In this document: positions 24,574-34,890 of the stretch, piece by piece | Layout of the letters: every line of letters starts with the position of its first letter | Numbering within the stretch: position 1 is the first letter of the stretch | Assembly: GCF_036711975.1 (NCBI RefSeq) | Contig: NC_091968.1 | Location: 25,653,001 to 25,717,000, forward strand | Origin: Onthophagus taurus | Taxonomy: Eukaryota > Arthropoda > Insecta > Coleoptera > Scarabaeidae | Reading direction: 5' to 3' | DNA: 64,000 nt | Made by a program: the position numbers and the translations under genes | Notes under the pieces: generated by a model | Database searches by the model: none | Told to the model about the DNA's origin: nothing | Seen by the model: the letters and a program-made list of their open reading frames with translations, nothing else

Positions 24574-25094
24574 ATGGCACTCAGGCAAGTTTTTAGAAGC
24601 TCTTTACCCAAATTAACTCGTAATTTCGACCTAACCTCAAATTTATCAATTACAAGAATTTTATGCACTACAGCTCCCGTTTTAAATAAAAAAGAGTAAG
24701 TTTTTGATGTGTATTAAACGTATTTATATTTAAATTAGACGAGGTTAATTTTAGAGTAACCGTAACTTTCATAAAAGCAAATGGAGAAAGGATTAATGCT
24801 AAAGGAAAAATTGGTGATTCACTTTTAGATGTTGTGGTAAATAATAACGTGGATTTAGATGGATTTGGAGCGTGTGAGGGGACACTAACATGTTCTACTT
24901 GCCACCTGATTTTTAAGAAAAGTGATTTCGATGAACTTCCTGAAAAACCGAGTGATGAAGAATTAGATATGTTAGATTTAGCTTACGATTTAAGCGACAC
25001 CTCAAGATTGGGTTGCCAGATTATATTAAGTGAGAAATTAGATGGATTGGAGGTTCAAGTACCCGCAACAATAAACGATGTTAGAAGTAGTTAA
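24574..25094 (+). CDS. Fdx1: Mitochondrial [2Fe-2S] ferredoxin, adrenodoxin type
   Basis: Two exons, 24574-24695 and 24755-25094, joined in phase by a 59-bp intron, give 153 residues. Residues 1-35 are basic and hydroxylated ([18 protein letters not shown]), a typical mitochondrial import signal. The iron-sulphur ligands are Cys81, Cys87, Cys90 and Cys128 ([10 protein letters not shown], then SRLGCQI). [19 protein letters not shown] and [11 protein letters not shown] match vertebrate FDX1 and insect Fdx1 better than FDX2. The protein carries electrons from ferredoxin reductase to mitochondrial P450s (ecdysteroid synthesis in insects) and to iron-sulphur/heme and lipoylation enzymes. The Cys90-Cys128 spacing is 37, one longer than the 36 usual in FDX1. 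Its stop codon lies 135 bp from the convergent SEPSECS stop. Confidence 0.95.
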
Positions 25095-25229
25095 TATAGA
25101 AATAAAATAATTTTTAGGATATATGTAAATATAACAAATTTTATAAAAAACAATTATTTAGGAATTTGGTTTTAATACAAATGAATTATTCATTGAATTA
25201 AATTCGAATTGATAAAGAGATTTCATGAA

Positions 25230-28200
25230 TTATTTATTATTTTGTTTTAAAAGTAACATTTCTTTATCTAATTTGGTTACAAAACCGTCGATATCTTGTT
25301 GCGTTACGCCCAAACCTGCCGCACAAGCTATGTAAGGAAAATTACATTCATTAGAGTGCGATCCCCAACCTAAAATGATAAAAAATTATTTATTATTGTT
25401 AAAAAATTTTTTTTAATTCGGAGGAGTAGAATGAAAAGTTACGTTTACACAGTGTCATTTTTCAAAGCTATTTTTGGCGGGAGTTTTAAAACCAGAGAGG
25501 ATTTTAAGTACAGTGTGTTAATTAATTATCGTACACGATGACATCATTGCAAGTATGCAACCCAATACGCAAATCGCGTATTGCAATACCCATACTGTGA
25601 TTTTGGTTGCATACTTGCAATGATGACGTCGGTACGATAATCAATTAACACACTGTATGTAAACTGTAGCTACGAATTTAATTACTTATTTGTTTAAACG
25701 TAATAAAAATTAGGGCGTACCTACTTACTGCGTATAGATGCAAAACTGTATATATAATTTTCCAAGAAATACGATATTTAGGTCAGTTCCAAACAAAACT
25801 CAGCATTTAATATAAAAACACCTTTAAAGTTTAGTGTTGGATGCAAAATTCGCTATTTGTGTTGATAGTTTAGATGCAAAATTAGCTATTTGCTTTACTA
25901 ATTGACAGAAAATGCAAATAGCAGGGTAAGATTTACTTGAACAAGACCTATTAAAAGAATTATTATGTTTTTCAAATAGACACCGTCCAAAACAGTTACC
26001 TACGTTTTCTACCTGTGGCCATAATGGCAAGCCGGGATTCCCCCACTTCTATACTACTTTGAGAATGAATCAAATAAAGCGGTTTAACGATCTTCTTTAC
26101 TTATCAACACATAAGATTAAACAGGACACTTATTCTTACATGTTGTAATGGAAAACCTGCTAAACGACCTAATACTGTGAACCTCAACAGAAACACTACT
26201 GTTTATTTGCTACAATATTCCAGATGGTGATGGTGGTTTTATACGTGTTTGTAAAGAAGCATTTTTAGAGATTTCCGGAATAAGTAGTTATAGGATAGAA
26301 TATACAGGGTGATTCTCAATCTACACGCATAAACTTGAGGATTTATTCCTCATGACAAATAATGACTAATTGGTGAAAAAAATGTTAGCAAGTTTTTTAA
26401 TTTCCTAGATATCCTTGAAATTAACTTTCGAATTAAGAAGAGACTGCCCAAGTCTGACGTCACAGAGGTGGGCGGAGCTTATACTGACTCCAAACAATTT
26501 CGTTGCTAAGATAAATCGCCAAAAACTGTCATTTGAAATGTCATCACTTAGTTTATTTTATTTTAACACTAATGGAAAATTGCATATGGTGATTTACCGT
26601 TAGCAACGAAAATGTTTGGAGTCAGTATAAGCTCCGCCCATCTCTGTGACGTCAAGGCTTAGGTTGTCTATACACAGAAATTACTTGAAACTGTTGTTTA
26701 AGTACGCTTGTGTCATTGTGATATTTAAACTGTGTTTAAATTTTGTCACAATTTCGGGGAATCCCGGAAATATTCTGTACTTGCGGCTCGTCTCTATGCA
26801 GAATGGTTTCCAGAGAGGTATAATCCGGCACTCTATCTCTTTTACGATTTGGAGAAACTATTACCTGCTTGGAAAGACAAGATACTGTGTCCAAAAGACT
26901 ATTAACTACTTTCAGAATGGTAAATATTGTTGGAAAGACTACTAACTACTTGGAGAAAGCTAGATACTGCTGCCAACACACTACTAAGTGCTTAGAGATT
27001 ACAATACTACTGGCTGAAAACTATTTATTGAAACTATTCTTCTGTTGAGTGATATCTTTATGTGTCCCTTCCATTACAGATTTAAAAATTGCTGCTTCAA
27101 CACTCGATTCTTTGTCACCCAGATGCGACATATCTTTTTATAGGAGGGTTGGACAATCGCATCCATCTAATTTACTGATTTATTTCATAACTTTGTGTAG
27201 AAATTCCACTTTGAGTTAGGTTAATTAACATTTAAACTAGTGCGAATTTCTCAAATGTCGGGTTGGGCATGGAGGAGAGGATGGGTTGTAAATTCCAGGT
27301 TGGGTTAGCTATGCGTCTTCAGATAGAGATTACATTAAACCCGATACTCTCTAGTTCTATGGTTAGTTCTAGTTTTGCACTAGAACCGGGTGAATACGGT
27401 TGTTCGACACACAACGACTCAAATGTCGTTGTTTACCATCTATAAACTAAAGATAACCTAAAATCATTAACTTATTGATTCCTGAATGCTAGATACTCTT
27501 GGCAAAAGACTAATTATTGCTATCAGAAGATTAAATACTGCTGGTATAAGACTAAAAACTGCTTGGAAAGAGAAAATACTATTTCAAAAAGTTACCTACT
27601 GCTTCTAAAATGCTAGATACTGCAGAAAAAGATCACAAATTACTTGGAAAAGACTAAATACTGTTTTCAAAATAATACCTATTGCTTCCAGAACGCTAAA
27701 CACTGCTGTTAAAGGTTTTGACCTAGTTGGACAGGCGGAATACTGGTTTCAAGACTACTTACTGCTTTCAAAGACTTTAATAATTGTTTGGAAAAGAGAT
27801 ATCCTTTCCAGAAAGCTACCTGCTACTTCCAGATTGTTAGATACTGCTTGGAAAGAAAAGATATGCTTCCTAAAAAGCTACCTAATGCTGCCAAAATGCT
27901 AACTATTACTGGAAAAGACTAATAACTACTTGGAAAGTAGAGAGATTTTCTCAAAAAAAGGTACCTACTGCTTCGAAAATGCTAGATACTGGTGGAAAAG
28001 ATTACAATCTGCTTGGAGACGACTAGATAGTGCTAACAAACAACTACAAACTCATTGGAAAGACGAGATACTACTTCCATAAGACTACTTACTGTTTTCA
28101 GAGCGCTATATACTGCTAGAAAAGATTACGACCTGCATGAAGGAGAGTAAATATTACTGGGGGAAACTATTATCTGCTTGGAAAGACAAGATACTTTGTC

Positions 28201-31167
28201 CAAAAGACTATTAACTACTTTCAGAATGCTAAATATTGTTGGAAAGACTACTAATTGCTTGGAGAAAGCTAGATATTGTTGGCAAAGATTATTTAATGCC
28301 TTCAGAAGAATATATATTGCTGGCAAAACACTACTAAGTGCTTGGAGACTATCACTATCATTAGAACTAACACTAGACCTAGAACTAGAAACATTCGAGT
28401 TTACTCATCAGAAGATTTTTAGAGATCGATATTTTCGTAACGAAATCAATGAACATTTCTGCGTATCACATGTTAATTTGGAAATTTTCGGGTCCGCGAT
28501 TTTTCTTATATCGCAAGTTAAGTGAAAAAAGTACCCGATTTTTGAAAGTGCCAGCAACTTTGTCTACTTTACGATTTTTTTTTCTCCAAAACTATTTGAC
28601 GAAAAAATTTCAAATTTGAACTGGTGGTAAACCGATGTGTTCTTAATGTGGGGCATATTTTATTTTTTCGATATTCCATATAGTTTCGCGGAAAATTGCG
28701 GTTTTAGTAGGATGCGATTATTTCGAAAACGACTTGGCGGATTTCAACGCGGTTTTTATCAAAATATGTTGGTTGTCGAATTCCGTTATCAGTTTTTCAA
28801 AATTAAGGTTCCCTAATTTTTTAAGAGCGATTTAATGGAATTACAAATTAAAGAAAAACAGAAATTCCTTCCAATCGGAACAGATGGTGTGTCCCAGACA
28901 GTACGTCGCGCCTTTATCTTACCTACATAAAGAAATAAGGCGCGACATCCGTCGTCATCTCTAAAGTGAGGGGCCTTGGCTTTTTGCACTTTTTGGATAG
29001 TAGTGTAATTTTTGCTTAAAACTGACCAATAGCAATCCTTCTTTTTGGCGCTTCAATTTAAAAACACTCCTCCGAATTAAAAAATAAAATTACAAATTAA
29101 AATTTACCTTGAAATTTGAATCCACAAATTATTTTAACATCTGATGTAACAACTTTAGCCCCAAATACGTTTTTGAGGAATAACGATGATCCTAAACGAA
29201 CTCGATCTTTCGAATTAATAGTTGTTAAAGTCATTGCTTCAAAAAGACATTATTAATATCGCAAAAATGATGTAAAAAATACTTACCGATCGATATCGGA
29301 TTTGAAGTGTCACAAACTTCTTCGCCGTGTTTTAAAGCTAAATTAATTAGTTTTTCTTTTAAATAATTATACATAATCTCTCTGTTATCGATGAGATTTA
29401 AAAAACCCTTTTTACCCATTTCCATTAAAGTAATAAAAATGTCTTGTATTAAAAACGGTGGAGTTTTTTGAGATATACACTTAATTGTGTTATGAAAATT
29501 GGGGTTAAACGATACTAAAATAGAACCTCCAACGGGAATCAACAAATTTTTATCGGTACTTTGAACAAAAACATCTATATTGCCTTTCCTAAAATCAAAA
29601 ATAATAAAAATAACCTAAATTTTTTTGGAATTTTTGTAATTACAATTTTCCTCGATTTATTCTTTTCATTAAAATTTTACTTCCCAATCCATAAGCATTA
29701 TTAACTATGTGAAACAAATCATATTTTTTACAAATTATAGAAATTGATTCGATATCATCACAATTTCTTGGCGCAAAACATGAAGTTGTTGAAGCGATAC
29801 AAACAATGTTGTGAGTTCCAATTTCAATAATTTTTTCTTCAAGAAGATTTAGGTTTGTTACAAAATTATTATTTATTTTCGTTGTGTCGATAATAATCGG
29901 TACTAATCCAGCTGTATTAATCGCTTTAAAACATGATTTTTGATCGATTCTCGACCACAAAATGTACTTAGCCTTTGGTTTTAATTTATGGCAAGTTAAA
30001 AAAGTTAAAGTTAAGCTCATTCCGGTTGCTACAGGTAATATTATTGAATTAAATTTATGTTGAATACCCATTATTTTAAATAAATCATCGATTAAATTAG
30101 TTGTTATTAATTGTAACGAATCGTTTTCGATTTCAGATAAAAAGTGTTGAATTAAATTTATGTTCCATGAATTTTCAGGAATTTTTTTATGAATTAGGAG
30201 ATTTTTAAACATATTTTTTCGGGTATTTAATCCATCAAAGCCTTTTTTTAGGAATAAATCCGGAATTAATCCATAAAAATCATCTTTTTCAAAGAAATTT
30301 GTGGGATTATTTTTAGTAATCAACCCAATTTTTCCTTTAGAAAGTAACGCAATAAAAACAGATATTGTTGAGGTTATTGTAGCCCGTCCTGGATACATTT
30401 TTGAAAATTTTTCAATCAATTTTATATCATATGAGCATAAAATGGAAGCTTCTGGTGGAATTATTAAGTTATTATCTTTAAAGATGATTAAATGAGGATT
30501 CTCAATTTTAAAATCCTTAAAAATTCCGCACTCAGCGTTTACAACAATTATAGGAACCAAATTTTTTATCTTATTTAACAAATTAATAGATTCATAATCA
30601 ATTAAAACACATAAAGGTTTATCCACACTTTCTAAATCATTTTTTGAGTCAATCAAAATTAATTCAAACCCCATCTTTTCAACAAAATCATAACATTGTT
30701 TATCAACACCATAATACAACACTTTTTTAACATTACCAATGCTATTAAATGTTAATAAACAATTTAATAATGTTAATTGTGGCGATAATGGTACTAAAAT
30801 AGAATGGATACCATCAAACCCAGATATTTCCATAAATTCGTTTATTAATAAGTTTGTGATTTTATATAATAAGCTAGATCCAGGAGCTTTTGGTTGGCTT
30901 TCGTTTAAATCTCCTGATCTCCCAATACCATGGGTGAAATAATAATTTCGTTTTGCTACTAAATTTGAGAAGCAACGACCTTCTCTTTCTCCAATGCTAC
31001 TTTTTATTGGATAATTGTTACTATCCATTGATGAAAGAGAATAAAGGAAACGTTCTATTTGTAATAAATCAATTGGATTATCAACAAGCTTTTTCTAAAA
31101 AAAATTAAAATTAAATTAATTTTTAATCAACATTTTCTCTTTATACCTTTTTTATAACAATTTCCAT
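25230..31167 (-). CDS. SEPSECS: Fused double SepSecS, Sec-tRNA synthase-like
   Basis: Five minus-strand exons: 31167-31147, 31094-29644, 29588-29287, 29236-29108, 25369-25230. Phases agree and there are no stops; the product is 680 residues against about 500 in other animals. SepSecS converts O-phosphoseryl-tRNA(Sec) to selenocysteinyl-tRNA with PLP. Half A (about 20-265) starts at the MDSNN motif and keeps GEREGR, the phosphate loop GIGRSGD (Arg66, Gln74) and KMYPGRA (Arg244). At the PLP-lysine position it has Asn215 (DNN), and it has lost the RIDQKS and STTSCFAPR loops. Half B (about 280-680) starts at the N-terminal helix (IPDLFLKKG, PENSW), lacks about 60 residues holding MDSNN through the phosphate loop, then keeps ATGMSLTL, RIDQKSCFKA, ASTTSCFAPR, IVNNAYG and QSTDKN (Lys504). 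In place of KMYPGRA it has a shortened QKTPPF. The arginine spacing in half A (29 residues after the Lys position) equals that in human SEPSECS (284 to 313, from memory). Losses are complementary. Confidence 0.9.
25511..25665. repeat. Inverted repeat, about 55-bp arms
   Basis: TACAGTGTGTTAATTAATTA with TCGTACACGATGACATCATT and GCAAGTATGCAACC on the left is mirrored by GGTTGCATACTTGCAATGAT, GACGTCGGTACGATAATCAA and TTAACACACTGTA on the right. Arms are about 90 percent complementary. It is a foldback MITE nested in the larger TTAA element. Confidence 0.85.
26312..26745. mobile_element. CAGGGTG-ended MITE carrying an inner foldback
   Basis: It starts ATACAGGGTGATTCTCAATC. The block GAGGATTTATTCCTCATGAC and ACAAATAATGACTAATTGGTG recurs at 63.8 kb, as does ACTGTTGTTTAAGTACGCTT at the right side (26691 and 63921). 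Between these lies an insertion with inverted arms GACGTCACAGAGGTGGGCGG plus AGCTTATACTGACTCCAAAC (26456-26495) and their mirror (26614-26654). The 63.7-kb copy lacks this insertion, so the foldback is a later, nested event. Confidence 0.8.
26790..28350. repeat. Decayed minisatellite, about 30-35 bp unit
   Basis: Dozens of diverged copies built on CTAGATACTGCTGGAAAAGA, CTAATAACTGCTTGGAAAG and CTACCTACTGCTTCCA occur across about 1.4 kb. A block of about 150 bp (GGAAACTATTACCTGCTTGG, AAGACAAGATACTGTGTCC and so on) is nearly repeated at 26851-26995 and 28163-28350, enclosing the array. One copy of the CTAGTTCTAG hairpin lies at about 27350 and another at about 28360. No coding function; the open frames crossing it are by-products of the repeat. 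Confidence 0.75.
28400..29060. other. Intronic, transposon-derived, no gene
   Basis: Part of the 3.66-kb TTAA element. A small foldback with arms GTCGCGCCTTTAT and ATAAGGCGCGAC lies at about 28907-28950. Nothing else is recognised. Confidence 0.45.
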
Positions 31168-32946
31168 TTCTTAAATATTAAAAATTTTATAATTTGAGGT
31201 TATTGTTTCATATCATTCTTCAGTCCTAGAGTTTCTTCTAATTCTATTTCTTATTATGTGGTAGAGATGACACAATTAATTGAAGGATACTTCTTCTGTA
31301 AGTCAAAGGTCCAGTGACTTGACTTTTTCCTTTAGGAAAATCCTCAAAGTAGATCTGCAAAGGGATTATAATTATAAATAGTAATTAAAATTTAAGTAAT
31401 ATCACAGTCAGTTATATCTCTCTATAATCGACTAGTTATCACAATTATTTCTATTCATTCTAGATATCACAGTTATTACAGTTTTGGACTTAATGAATAG
31501 ATAGGGAATTCTTTAACAGATAAAAAGCTTACCACAAGGCAGTTATGTCGTCATTTAGGAGCAAAATTAATAAATTCAAAGCGCTATGTCAACGTCAATT
31601 TTTGACTTCTTTTTATTTGAGGTTATGTTCGTTTCATTTATAAACAATGTGACATTAGTTAGGTATCATCTGCGAAGTTAGTTACTAAAAAGATATTCTC
31701 AAACAAACTCTGTTAAGTAATCATCAAAAAGATAAAATACAATTAAAAAAATATTAAGATATAAAGTGAAATATTAACGGTTATAATTTTATTATTGTTA
31801 GGTTATCCAACTTGACTCGGTTACCATGGTGATTAAGAACCAAATATTGCAGGTGCTTGTCAAAATTGAAATTGAATTTAAGTTTTTTTAAGCGAAAAGT
31901 TTTATTTAATTGGTTTAAAAGGCTGTATTTAACTCAAAATTGGTTTATCTAGGGTATTATAAACAAGGTAAGTGGATTAAATCAAAAAAAGATATTTTTA
32001 ATTTATTTCTCTTAATTAGAATCGATTTAAATTAACTACAATTAACGAATTTGTTATGAATGCGAGATAATCGTAAAGAATTCGAATTGTTTTAAAATTA
32101 ATAAAGATTAGAATTGATAAAAAAATCGGAATAAAATTTTATTATTTTAAGGTTATCTAACTTGACTCGGTTACCATGGTGATTAAGATCCAAATATTGC
32201 AGGTGCTTGTCAAAATTGACGAATTTAAGTTTTTTTTAATGAAAAACACATAATTAATTAGATTTAAAGGTTGTATTTAATTCAAAATGGGTAAATGGAT
32301 GAAATTATAAGCAAGGTAAGGGGATTAAATAAAAAAAAATTTTTTTTAGTTCAATTAAAATCTACAAGAATTTAGGGTTAAATAAGATTATTCAGAAGTT
32401 CTTGTCTAAGACGCCCGGCTAAACCACAAACTTTCTAATGCTAGGTCTAATTTTCAGTTGTCAATGTCAACTTCTGAAACAACTTTTGTATAAATTGTTT
32501 TTTTATTAAGTTGATACATGGTTGATACTTACCAAGATATGCTAGGTATATTCTACATATAATGGACCCTGTATATTATATTATACTATTCCTCCAATGA
32601 CGTCACGTTTCCTACCTCACCCCGTCAACGTCAATTTGTTCGAGTTGGATAACCAATACTAAACGGACCTTGATTCCACTTGATTCTCAAATTAATTTTA
32701 ATTTTTGAGGTTATAAACACGTTTGTATTAATTGCGGGGCAAAAGTTTCTCAGTTATTAATGTAAATTAATAAGTTCACAGTGCGATATCAACGTATCAC
32801 AACCACCGTCAATTTTAGTTTTTTTTTTGAGGTTATGTTCGTTTCACTTATAAATAAATGTGACGTTAGTAAGTAATCATCAGCGAAGTTAGTTACTTAA
32901 AAGATATTCTCAAATTAATTTTAATTTTTAAGGTTATAAAAATAAA
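31168..32946. repeat. SEPSECS-ARV1 intergenic region with direct duplications
   Basis: Divergent spacer between SEPSECS (-) and ARV1 (+). Two blocks are duplicated. CTTGACTCGGTTACCATGGT plus GATTAAG and AAATATTGCAGGTGCTTGTC occurs at about 31810-31862 and 32160-32212. A stretch with GAGGTTATGTTCGTTTCA and CAGCGAAGTTAGTTACT-type sequence occurs at about 31618-31685 and 32828-32893. The first of these, from 31548 on, is the start point of the larger duplication seen again at 34237. Promoters for both genes should lie here. A CTAGTTCTAG remnant lies near 32.4 kb. Confidence 0.6.
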
Positions 32947-33908
32947 ATGTTATCATCCCACGTTTGTATTAATTGCGGGACAAAAATTTCTCAATTATAC
33001 AAAGAATACAGCCCTACAGTACTAAAACTAACCAAATGCGTAATTTTTATTTTAACCAAGGTAAATAAATTTAAGTAAACATAATTTTTTTTAGGAACAA
33101 TGTGGTCAAACAGCGGATAAATACGTTGAAATTGATCTTGGAATAATTGTTATCGATCTGGTTTTATTAAAAACGGAGGCTTATAGGCACATTTTATGTA
33201 ATACTGAGTTTAAAGTGTGTTAATGTATTTTGGTTTATTCCATTTAAAAAAGTTTATTGTTTTTAGTTCCATTGGAAACTCGCGATAATTTTGCACACAA
33301 TTGAAGCTTATTATGAGTGGATGTTAAAAACACCTGATTTAGAATATCAACCTAATCATTTCGATGTAAATGAATTTACAGTTGATGATTTGATGTTTTA
33401 TAACATTTGTTTTTTGGTTTTTATAAGTAAGTTTTTTTTGTTGTGGTGAAGATACTTTAATCGTATCTTTTTAGAAACATCCACTTTTATTTTATTAATT
33501 TATTTCCTTACATTATTACGAAATAAAAAGTATGACATAAAGAAATCATACAAAAACTTGTTTCTGGAAACTTGGAAATGCGTTACTCTATCTAGTTTTG
33601 GATTATTTTTGTTAGTTCCTTCATTTATTTGGGGTGGTAAATCAACGTTGGATAATTCAATGACTTTCGTAACTTTTTTCACCACATTATCACAATTATT
33701 CGCTTATAGAGGTACGAATTATTTATATTTCTATTACTTAATCATTTTAAACTTTCTTTTAGCCACAAATAATTATTCGAGAGAGTGGTCGATTTTTGTA
33801 ATTCTAACCTCAAATATTTTTAGTATTCTTTCTCATTTTTCTATAAATTATCTTTTAAATAAGCATTTAAACTTGGGTTACGTTAGTTCTTTAGGGTATT
33901 TAATGTAA
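32947..33908 (+). CDS. ARV1: ARV1, ER sterol/lipid homeostasis protein
   Basis: Exons 32947-33039, 33095-33214, 33267-33426, 33475-33711 and 33763-33908 give 251 residues; introns are 48-55 bp. The N-terminus has the ARV1 homology domain with a zinc-ribbon pair CINCG and CEQCGQ and then DLGIIVIDLVLLKTEAYRHI and a LCNTEF-HWKLA block, diagnostic of Arv1. The remainder has four hydrophobic segments suited to the ER membrane. Family members help move sterols and GPI intermediates from the ER. The final 51-bp intron (33712-33762) is a multiple of three without a stop, so retaining it would add 17 residues; I prefer splicing because GT-AG ends and length match the other introns. A decayed second copy lies at 34.4-34.8 kb. 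Confidence 0.9.
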
Positions 33909-34018
33909 AGAAGTAATAAATAATGTTATTTTTGATTAATTCTTTTAATGTTGACAATTAACGCGATCTATATTACCGGCATGCATTTTAAACGTCAAAA
34001 TATTTTTAATTGTCAAAA

Positions 34019-34236
34019 ATGGATGTACTTAACTTGTGAATCCTTTCTCAGATGGATATTGGAATTGGGACGATTTAAGACAAACTTTAAAGTTTATTAG
34101 GTTCTTAAGTGATTATTTATGATAATTTTTATTAATGTTTTGTTGTTTTAGTCAAAACCTCGCAATGAGAAAACTACTTCAGCAATTAAACAAAAATCAC
34201 TCAATTTCGCACCAAAATCTGCCGCAACAGGATCAG
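34019..34236 (+). pseudogene. Broken 5' copy of PPP1R36-like exons 1-2
   Basis: Nearly identical to the intact start at 34891-35101, including the intron and the string GATGGATATTGGAATTGGGA. A 2-bp length difference right after ATGGATG shifts the frame, so it stops after six codons. Similarity ends at GGATCAG (34236), where the sequence jumps to material matching 31548 onward. This is the junction of a tandem segmental duplication. Confidence 0.88.
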
Positions 34237-34815
34237 TCGTCATTTAGGAATAAAATTAATAAATTCACAATGCTAGGGCAACGTTAATTTGACTTCTTTG
34301 TATTTGAGGTTATGTTCGTTTCACTTATAAATAATGTGACGTTAGTTAGTTATCATTTGCGAAGTTGGTAACAAATTAATTTTTGAGGTTATAAAAATAG
34401 AATGTTATCATCCCACGTTTGTATTAATTGCGAGGCAAAAATTTCTCAATTATAAAAAGAATACAGCCCTATAGTACTAAAATGAACTAAATGCGTATTT
34501 TTTATTTTAACCAAGGTAAACATAATTTTTTTAGGAACAATGTGGTCAATACGTTGAAATTGATCTTGGAATAATTGTTATCGATCTAGTTTTATTAAAA
34601 ACTCAGGCTTATAGGCACATTTTATGTAATAATAGCCACAAATAATTATTCGAAAGAGTGGTCGATTTTTGTAATTCCAACCTCAAATATTTTTAGTATT
34701 CTTTCCCATTTTTCTATAAATTATCTTTTAAATAAGCATTTAAACTTATGTTACATTAGTTCTTTAGGGTATTTAATATAAAAAAGTAATAAATAATGTT
34801 ATTTTTGATTAATTC
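34237..34815 (+). pseudogene. Partial duplicate of ARV1
   Basis: About 34237-34310 matches the region from 31548. About 34390-34635 matches ARV1 exon 1, its first intron and exon 2, but with base changes and a shortened exon 2 start. It then jumps directly into the last exon (ATAGCCACAAATAATTATTC at about 34631) and runs to the end, with ATGTAA changed to ATATAA. Because an intron is kept, this is a DNA-level duplicate with an internal deletion, not a retrocopy. It cannot encode ARV1. Confidence 0.88.
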
Positions 34816-34890
34816 TTTTAATTTTGACAATTATCGCGATCTATATTACCGGCATTAATTTTAAACGTCAAAATATTTTTAATTGTCAAA

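Larger units (their letters stand above)
25417..29076. mobile_element. 3.66-kb insertion flanked by TTAA with 11-bp TIRs
   Basis: Within the last SEPSECS intron TTAA at 25413-25416 is followed by TTCGGAGGAGT. Its exact complement ACTCCTCCGAA ends at 29076 and is followed by TTAA at 29077-29080. A TTAA duplication with short inverted ends is the hallmark of piggyBac-type insertion. No transposase is recognised inside. The interior holds a 155-bp inverted repeat, a MITE and a decayed minisatellite, so it is a non-autonomous or heavily eroded element that accumulated other insertions. Confidence 0.65.

Noticed and set aside
26646..26945. 99-codon plus-strand frame and neighbours at 28126-28525
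   Set aside because: They lie in the MITE and minisatellite; the residues reflect the repeated words rather than a protein family.
34390..34800. A second functional ARV1 gene
   Set aside because: Exons 3 and 4 are deleted and the stop codon context is changed; it cannot give the protein.
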